The position numbers and the translations under genes were made by a program. The notes beneath the pieces are model-generated. The model searched no databases. It saw only the letters and a list, made by a program, of their open reading frames with translations, and was not told the DNA's origin. 64,000 nt of DNA from DAHUYF01 sp963789275 (GTDB lineage: Bacteria; Pseudomonadota; Alphaproteobacteria; ATCC43930; CGMCC-115725): assembly GCA_963789275.1 (NCBI GenBank), contig CAWBKF010000056.1, positions 1-64,000 on the forward strand. Reading direction: 5' to 3'. Positions 60,227 through 64,000 of this stretch are shown one piece after another; positions within the stretch are counted from its first letter, which is position 1; every line of letters starts with the position of its first letter.

Positions 60227-60230
<4 letters not shown>
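59775..60230 (+). CDS. Rrf2-family Fe-S regulator of the suf operon
   Basis: A 151-aa Rrf2 regulator. Winged helix (MIILSKLADYAVIIATHL; TVAKVLKALAHAGIVTGARG) and three cysteines in QCTSHMPACERSDFCRTR (C-x7-C-x5-C) that would hold a [2Fe-2S] cluster. It precedes sufB and its stop overlaps the sufB ATG by four bases, so it is the operon's regulator (SufR/IscR-type). Confidence 0.9.
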
Positions 60231-61687
<1,457 letters not shown>

Positions 61688-61720
61688 GCGCGCTGGAGCT
61701 CACGGGGAGTTACCGAATTG

Positions 61721-62467
<747 letters not shown>

Positions 62468-62479
62468 GGCGCAAGCGCC

Positions 62480-63769
62480 ATGATCGCCAAGAGCGAGACC
62501 AAGCCCTATGTCGACGCCTTCCGCGCCGGCAAGACCGACCGGTTGGCGGCGCAGCGCCAGGCGGCCCTGGCACGGTTCGGTGCGCTGGGCTTTCCGACGC
62601 GCCGCCAGGAGGCATGGCGCTTCACCAGTCTGCGCGCGCTGGAGCGCCGCAGCTATCCGCCCGCCAGCGGCGGTGCCGTCCCCGCTGCCGCGGCCGAGGC
62701 GCTGCGGCTCTCTGGCCCGACATATCGGCTGGTGCTGGCCAATGGTCGGTTTGCGCCGGAGCTCTCCGACGTGGCGGGGCTGCCGCAAGGCGCCTGGATC
62801 AACTCGACGGCCGAGACGCTGGCGCAGCGTCCGTCCTTGCCGCTGCTCGACGCCAGCGACACCGAAGGGGCGCAGCCGTTCGCCGCCTTGAACGCCGCGC
62901 TCTTCACCGACGGCGTCGTGATCGCGCTCGAGCCCGGCGTGGCGCTCGACCGCCCGGTCGAAATCATCCATCTCGGCCGCGTCGAGGCCCCGGCTTCGCT
63001 GCATCTGCGCAGCCGCATGCTGCTCGCGCCCGGCAGCCGGGCGCGGGTGATCGAGAGCTTTGCCGGCACGGGTCCTTACTGGACCAACGCGGTGCTGGGC
63101 GTCGAGCTCGGCGCCGGCGCCGCGCTCGATCATGTGCGGCTGCAGGACGAGAGCGACGAGGCGGTTCATCTGGCGCTGATGCGGCTCAGGCTCGATGCCG
63201 CCGCCCGCTATGACGGCTTCACCTTGACGCTGGGCGGCGCGCTGTCGCGCCAGGACATGCTGGTCGAGCTCGCCGGCGAGGGCGCGCAGCTCTCCCTCAA
63301 CGGCGCCTATCTGCTGCGCGGCGCGCAGGAGGCGACGATCGCTGCGGTCATCGACCATGCGGCTCCGGGCTGCACCACGCGCGAGCTCTTCAAGGGCGTG
63401 GTCGGCGATCGCGCGCATGGGGTATTCCAGGGCTCGATCGGCGTGCGGCCGGAGGCGCAGAAGACGGATGCGCACCAGCTCAACAAGAACCTGCTGCTGA
63501 GCCGGCGCGCCACGGTCGACACCAAGCCCGCGCTCGAGATCCTTGCCGACGACGTCAAATGCAGCCACGGCGCCACGGTCGGCGATCTCGACGAGGGCGC
63601 GCTGTTCTATCTCCGCGCCCGTGGCATCGGCGAGAGCGAGGCGCGGCGGATGCTGGTCGAGGCCTTCGCCGCCGACGCGCTCGACACCGTCGAGGCGACC
63701 CTGTTCCGCCCGCACCTTGCCGCCCATCTGCAACGCTGGCTCGGTCTTGGGGAGTTCTCGCGATCATGA
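62480..63769 (+). CDS. sufD: Fe-S assembly protein SufD
   Basis: A 429-aa SufD: PTRRQEAWRFTSLRAL, then beta-helix with LNGAYLLRGAQEATIAAVID, TTRELFKGVVGDRAHGVFQG and KCSHGATVGDLDEGALFYLR. Forms the complex with SufB and SufC. Its TGA overlaps the sufS ATG. Confidence 0.95.
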   Translation: MIAKSETKPYVDAFRAGKTDRLAAQRQAALARFGALGFPTRRQEAWRFTSLRALERRSYPPASGGAVPAAAAEALRLSGPTYRLVLANGRFAPELSDVAGLPQGAWINSTAETLAQRPSLPLLDASDTEGAQPFAALNAALFTDGVVIALEPGVALDRPVEIIHLGRVEAPASLHLRSRMLLAPGSRARVIESFAGTGPYWTNAVLGVELGAGAALDHVRLQDESDEAVHLALMRLRLDAAARYDGFTLTLGGALSRQDMLVELAGEGAQLSLNGAYLLRGAQEATIAAVIDHAAPGCTTRELFKGVVGDRAHGVFQGSIGVRPEAQKTDAHQLNKNLLLSRRATVDTKPALEILADDVKCSHGATVGDLDEGALFYLRARGIGESEARRMLVEAFAADALDTVEATLFRPHLAAHLQRWLGLGEFSRS

Positions 63770-64000
63770 CGCTGGTTACGCCTTTGCGCCCCCGCCACAG
63801 CAGCGCGTTCGATCCGCGCGCGATCCGCCGCGACTTCCCGATCTTCGAGCGCAATCCCGGCCTCGTCTTCCTGGACAGCGGTGCCAGCGCGCAGAAGCCG
63901 GCGGTAGTGATCGACGGCGTCGCCGAATACTACCGGACCGACTATGCCAATGTGCATCGCGGCGTCTATCGCCTGAGCGCGCGCTCGACCGAGCTCTATG
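63766..64000 (+). CDS. sufS: Cysteine desulfurase SufS, 5' part
   Basis: The first 78 codons of a SufS/IscS-type PLP enzyme (RDFPIFERNPGLVFLDSGAS, VHRGVYRLSARSTE), running off the right edge. The PLP Lys and catalytic Cys are outside. Starts within the sufD stop (ATGA). Confidence 0.93.
   Translation, partial: MTLVTPLRPRHSSAFDPRAIRRDFPIFERNPGLVFLDSGASAQKPAVVIDGVAEYYRTDYANVHRGVYRLSARSTELY

Overview
The window is GC-rich, densely packed DNA that looks alphaproteobacterial. Pointers are a sufB-C-D-S operon led by an Rrf2 regulator, MerR-type mercury operons without an HMA domain on MerA, a CaiB/acyl-CoA dehydrogenase cluster and many GTG/TTG starts. I cannot place it below class. No rRNA, tRNA or CRISPR array was seen.

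Region 1 (1-26.1 kb) is a defence island beginning with a frameshifted IS110-family transposase. It holds an unknown gene plus a TIGR02391-family gene, an AbiEi/AbiEii type IV toxin-antitoxin pair with two operator-like repeats in front, and a type I restriction-modification operon (long HsdM, HsdS, HsdR) ending in a DUF45/YgjP-type metallopeptidase. On the minus strand follow three operons: (a) a four-gene ubiquitin-like conjugation cassette (double beta-grasp Ubl, E2-like, JAB/JAMM peptidase, E1/ThiF-like; BilABCD-like order); (b) an ECF-like sigma factor, a 218-aa HTH-like protein and an ImmA/IrrE-UvrD fusion helicase; (c) a YhaO/YhaN (Mre11/Rad50, SbcDC-like) pair. Each operon is preceded, 53-65 nt before its start codon, by the same 43-44 bp element containing CCGGGT-N15-CGATCA. 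I read this as an ECF-type promoter, so the sigma factor encoded in (b) probably drives all three operons as one regulon. This is the most interesting feature of the window.

Region 2 (26.1-42.3 kb) is a mobile, scarred accessory region. It has an IS5-like remnant, two mercury-type modules (MerR with small membrane and Cys-rich proteins and a MerA-like oxidoreductase; and merR // merT-P-F-merB::merA with a fused organomercurial lyase-mercuric reductase), an ArsR-controlled hydrolase locus, several gene fragments, four copies plus one partial copy of a ~180-240 bp dispersed repeat, a repeated TGACGGTC(T)n motif, and a perfect 44-bp palindrome.

Region 3 (42.3-64 kb) looks more chromosomal: a SWIM/SNF2 helicase, a GlxA-type regulator beside a dienelactone-hydrolase-like gene, a pentapeptide-repeat protein, two-component systems, an acyl-CoA synthetase, a CaiB/ACAD/enoyl-CoA hydratase cluster with several broken genes, and the Rrf2-sufB-sufC-sufD-sufS Fe-S assembly operon running off the right edge. 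Several genes carry single-base frameshifts (about 620, 28899, 37503, 55233 and 57680), which may be assembly errors or real decay.
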